Assembly (NCBI GenBank): GCA_017409645.1
Contig: JAFQSI010000112.1
Location: 1 to 6,083 of the forward strand
DNA from: Oscillospiraceae bacterium
Lineage (GTDB): Bacteria; Bacillota; Clostridia; Oscillospirales; Oscillospiraceae
Reading direction: 5' to 3'
DNA length: 6,083 bases
How positions within the stretch are numbered: position 1 is the stretch's first letter; each line of letters starts with the position of its first letter. Position numbers and translations under genes: made by a program. The notes below the pieces were generated by a model. That model saw only the letters and a list, made by a program, of their open reading frames with translations. It was not told where the DNA came from and made no database searches. Below are positions 5,045-6,083 of the stretch, piece by piece.

Positions 5045-5682
5045 CAGAAACCAAGCTCCTCTCCCACCAGGACTACCTTGATCCGGCCCGCGGGCTTGCT
5101 GTTGCGGGTGATGAGCAGCTGGTTGCAGATGCTGCTTTCACAGTGGCAGTCGGCGCAGGAGCCGGTGACGGTGCAGGGATTCGGCAGACCGAAGCGCTGC
5201 TGGTTCATGGGAGCCGCCACGGTCCGGGCCCGCTTGACGGCGTCCTCCAGCGTGGCGCAGACCTTGTTCATGCCCGCCACGACGATGATGTTTTTCGGGC
5301 CGTAGACGATCATGCCCACCCGGTTGCCGTTGCCGTCGATGTTGACCATCTGGCCGTCCAGGCTCAGGGCGTTGGCGCCGGTGATGAAGAAATCGGCATT
5401 AAAGCATTCGCGCATGCAGCGCAGCTTTTCGGCGGGGTCGGAGAACCGGTCCCGGTCGATGACAGTGTAGTTCCCGGCATGGACCGCCTCCTGGACGCCC
5501 ACCTGGGCCGCGCTGATCGCACCGCCCCAGCCCACGGTGCTGCCCTCGGGCATCAGGGCCAGGACCTGCTGCAGGGCCTCGGCCTTCGTGGCGCAGTAGT
5601 ACGCTTCAAAGTGGTTCTTCTGCAGATTTTTGACGAGGACCGCGCCGCGCTTGTCGAAATAATCTCTTGTTGCCTTTTCCAT
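5044..5682 (-). CDS. LUD-domain protein (DUF162, LutC/YkgG-like)
   Basis: This 212-residue protein has the LUD fold linked to lactate utilisation proteins LutB/LutC. Characteristic stretches are S-T-V-G-W-G-G-A-I-S (48-57), F-F-I-T-G-A-N-A-L-S-L-D-G (98-110), V-N-I-D-G-N-G-N-R-V (113-122) and Y-G-P-K-N-I-I-V-V-A-G-M-N-K (127-140), followed by A-T-L-E-D-A. The C-terminal part carries a cysteine cluster C170-x5-C176-x2-C179-x-C181-x4-C186, suggesting a metal or Fe-S site, a feature not found in canonical LutC. The start at 5682 is supported by a G-rich ribosome binding site (AAGGGGG, 5697-5691) and a strong promoter just upstream. It is the first gene of a minus-strand unit with the phosphatase and possibly the small protein. 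The gene on the other side of the promoter region encodes a hydroxy-acid oxidase-like protein, so a role in lactate or related hydroxy-acid oxidation is plausible but not shown. Confidence 0.9.
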   Translation of the reverse strand: MEKATRDYFDKRGAVLVKNLQKNHFEAYYCATKAEALQQVLALMPEGSTVGWGGAISAAQVGVQEAVHAGNYTVIDRDRFSDPAEKLRCMRECFNADFFITGANALSLDGQMVNIDGNGNRVGMIVYGPKNIIVVAGMNKVCATLEDAVKRARTVAAPMNQQRFGLPNPCTVTGSCADCHCESSICNQLLITRNSKPAGRIKVVLVGEELGF

Positions 5683-5706
5683 GGAAAGGACCCCCTTTTT
5701 CTTTTG

Positions 5707-5735
5707 ATTTTACCACACCGGTCCCATTGTGTCAA
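5707..5735 (-). promoter_or_regulatory. Promoter of the LUD-phosphatase unit
   Basis: On the minus strand a perfect TTGACA (5735-5730), a 17-nt spacer and TAAAAT (5712-5707, 5 of 6) form a strong sigma-70-type promoter. Transcription would begin near 5700, so the leader is only about 18 nt and starts at the ribosome binding site. The spacer holds ACCGGT (5717-5722) and a short CACA/TGTG inverted repeat. Confidence 0.85.
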
Positions 5736-5749
5736 ATCCTTCCGGCGTC

Positions 5750-5778
5750 TTGCGTTTTCCGTAAAATGGTGGTACAAT
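5750..5778 (+). promoter_or_regulatory. Promoter of the hydroxy-acid oxidase-like gene
   Basis: TTGCGT (5750-5755, only 3 of 6) is followed after 17 nt by TACAAT (5773-5778, 5 of 6). A TGG immediately before makes an extended -10 (TGnTACAAT). The weak -35 and extended -10 suggest possible dependence on an activator, which is inference. The -35 boxes of the two divergent promoters are 14 nt apart. Confidence 0.65.
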
Positions 5779-5797
5779 TCCGATAGACATCAAAAAC

Positions 5798-5804
5798 AGG
5801 AGGT
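5798..5804 (+). promoter_or_regulatory. Ribosome binding site of the hydroxy-acid oxidase-like gene
   Basis: AGGAGGT lies 7 nt before the ATG at 5812, an ideal site that fixes the start of this edge-truncated gene. Confidence 0.85.
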
Positions 5805-5811
5805 ACATCCC

Positions 5812-6083
5812 ATGACCTACGAAGAAGCTTTGAAGAGCGCCCGCACCGAGATCGCCAATTGCCACGCCTGCCCCGTGTGCAACGGCATCGCCTGTAAAAA
5901 TACCATCCCCGGCCCCGGCTCCAAGGGCACCGGCACCGTGGCCCCCCGGAATTATGAGGCCTGGCAGAAGATCTATCTGAATCTGGACACCATCGCCCCC
6001 AACCTGGGCGTGGACACCTCCATCGAGCTTTTCGGCGAGAAGTTCGACCTGCCCGTCTTCGCCGCTCCCATCGGCGCGGTGAC
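5812..6083 (+). CDS. Alpha-hydroxy-acid oxidizing protein (FMN-dependent), N-terminal fragment
   Basis: The frame runs open to the right edge; 90 residues are visible. It begins M-T-Y-E-E-A-L-K and soon has a cysteine cluster C17-x2-C20-x2-C23-x4-C28 (C-H-A-C-P-V-C-N-G-I-A-C), then G-P-G-S-K-G-T-G-T (34-42) and R-N-Y-E-A-W (46-51). It continues with L-D-T-I-A-P-N and a segment resembling the start of the FMN barrel, L-P-V-F-A-A-P-I-G-A-V (80-90). The order matches the glycolate/lactate oxidase family (LldD, lactate oxidase), in which FMN oxidises 2-hydroxy acids to 2-oxo acids. Classical members lack the N-terminal Cys cluster; it is found in an anaerobe-type subgroup and suggests an Fe-S centre for electron transfer rather than use of oxygen. 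The latter is inference. It is divergent from the LUD gene, with 129 bases between the two starts. The substrate cannot be told from this part. Confidence 0.85.
   Translation, partial: MTYEEALKSARTEIANCHACPVCNGIACKNTIPGPGSKGTGTVAPRNYEAWQKIYLNLDTIAPNLGVDTSIELFGEKFDLPVFAAPIGAV

Noticed and set aside
1763..5766. 14-nt direct repeat CGTTTTCCGTAAAA at 1763-1776 and 5753-5766
   Set aside because: One copy is in permease coding sequence, the other in a promoter spacer; there is no shared context, so chance is the simplest explanation.

Overview
The window is chromosomal-looking DNA of high GC content with AT-rich intergenic islands. Near-consensus sigma-70-type promoters, AGGAGG-type ribosome binding sites, short gene spacing and the protein families present all suggest a Firmicute of class Clostridia, probably a gut Oscillospiraceae-like anaerobe. 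That taxonomic placement is inference from gene content and style; no rRNA or other marker gene is present.

Layout: (1) Bases 1-1787, plus strand, hold the end of a metal (zinc/manganese type) ABC uptake operon: the tail of the substrate-binding lipoprotein, the ATPase and the ABC-3 family permease, joined by two ATGA start/stop overlaps. (2) Bases 1788-1929 are a convergent intergenic region with a symmetrical bidirectional terminator. (3) On the minus strand, reading from high to low coordinates, come a LUD-domain protein (5682-5044), a histidine phosphatase (5044-4514), a small tail-anchored-looking protein (4445-4188), a DusB-like tRNA-dihydrouridine synthase (4067-3102) and an aldo/keto reductase with a C-terminal ferredoxin-like part (3039-1930). 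(4) Bases 5812-6083, plus strand, hold the start of an FMN-dependent alpha-hydroxy-acid oxidase-like protein, transcribed divergently from the LUD gene and cut by the window edge.

Transcription units inferred from visible signals: the LUD gene has a TTGACA-17-TAAAAT promoter and is translationally coupled to the phosphatase (TGATG). The small gene follows after 68 nt, with a hairpin that would mask its ribosome binding site. The dus gene has its own promoter, whose -35 lies at the edge of an AT-rich inverted-repeat element, and its own terminator. The aldo/keto reductase promoter appears to be built into that terminator.

Functional themes are metal import and redox chemistry of hydroxy acids and carbonyls. 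The LUD protein, the aldo/keto reductase and the hydroxy-acid oxidase all carry cysteine clusters of Fe-S type. I see no CRISPR array, transposase, tRNA, rRNA or obvious riboswitch. No clearly new multi-gene system is visible; the most interesting items are the compact regulatory arrangements and the divergent LUD/hydroxy-acid oxidase pair.
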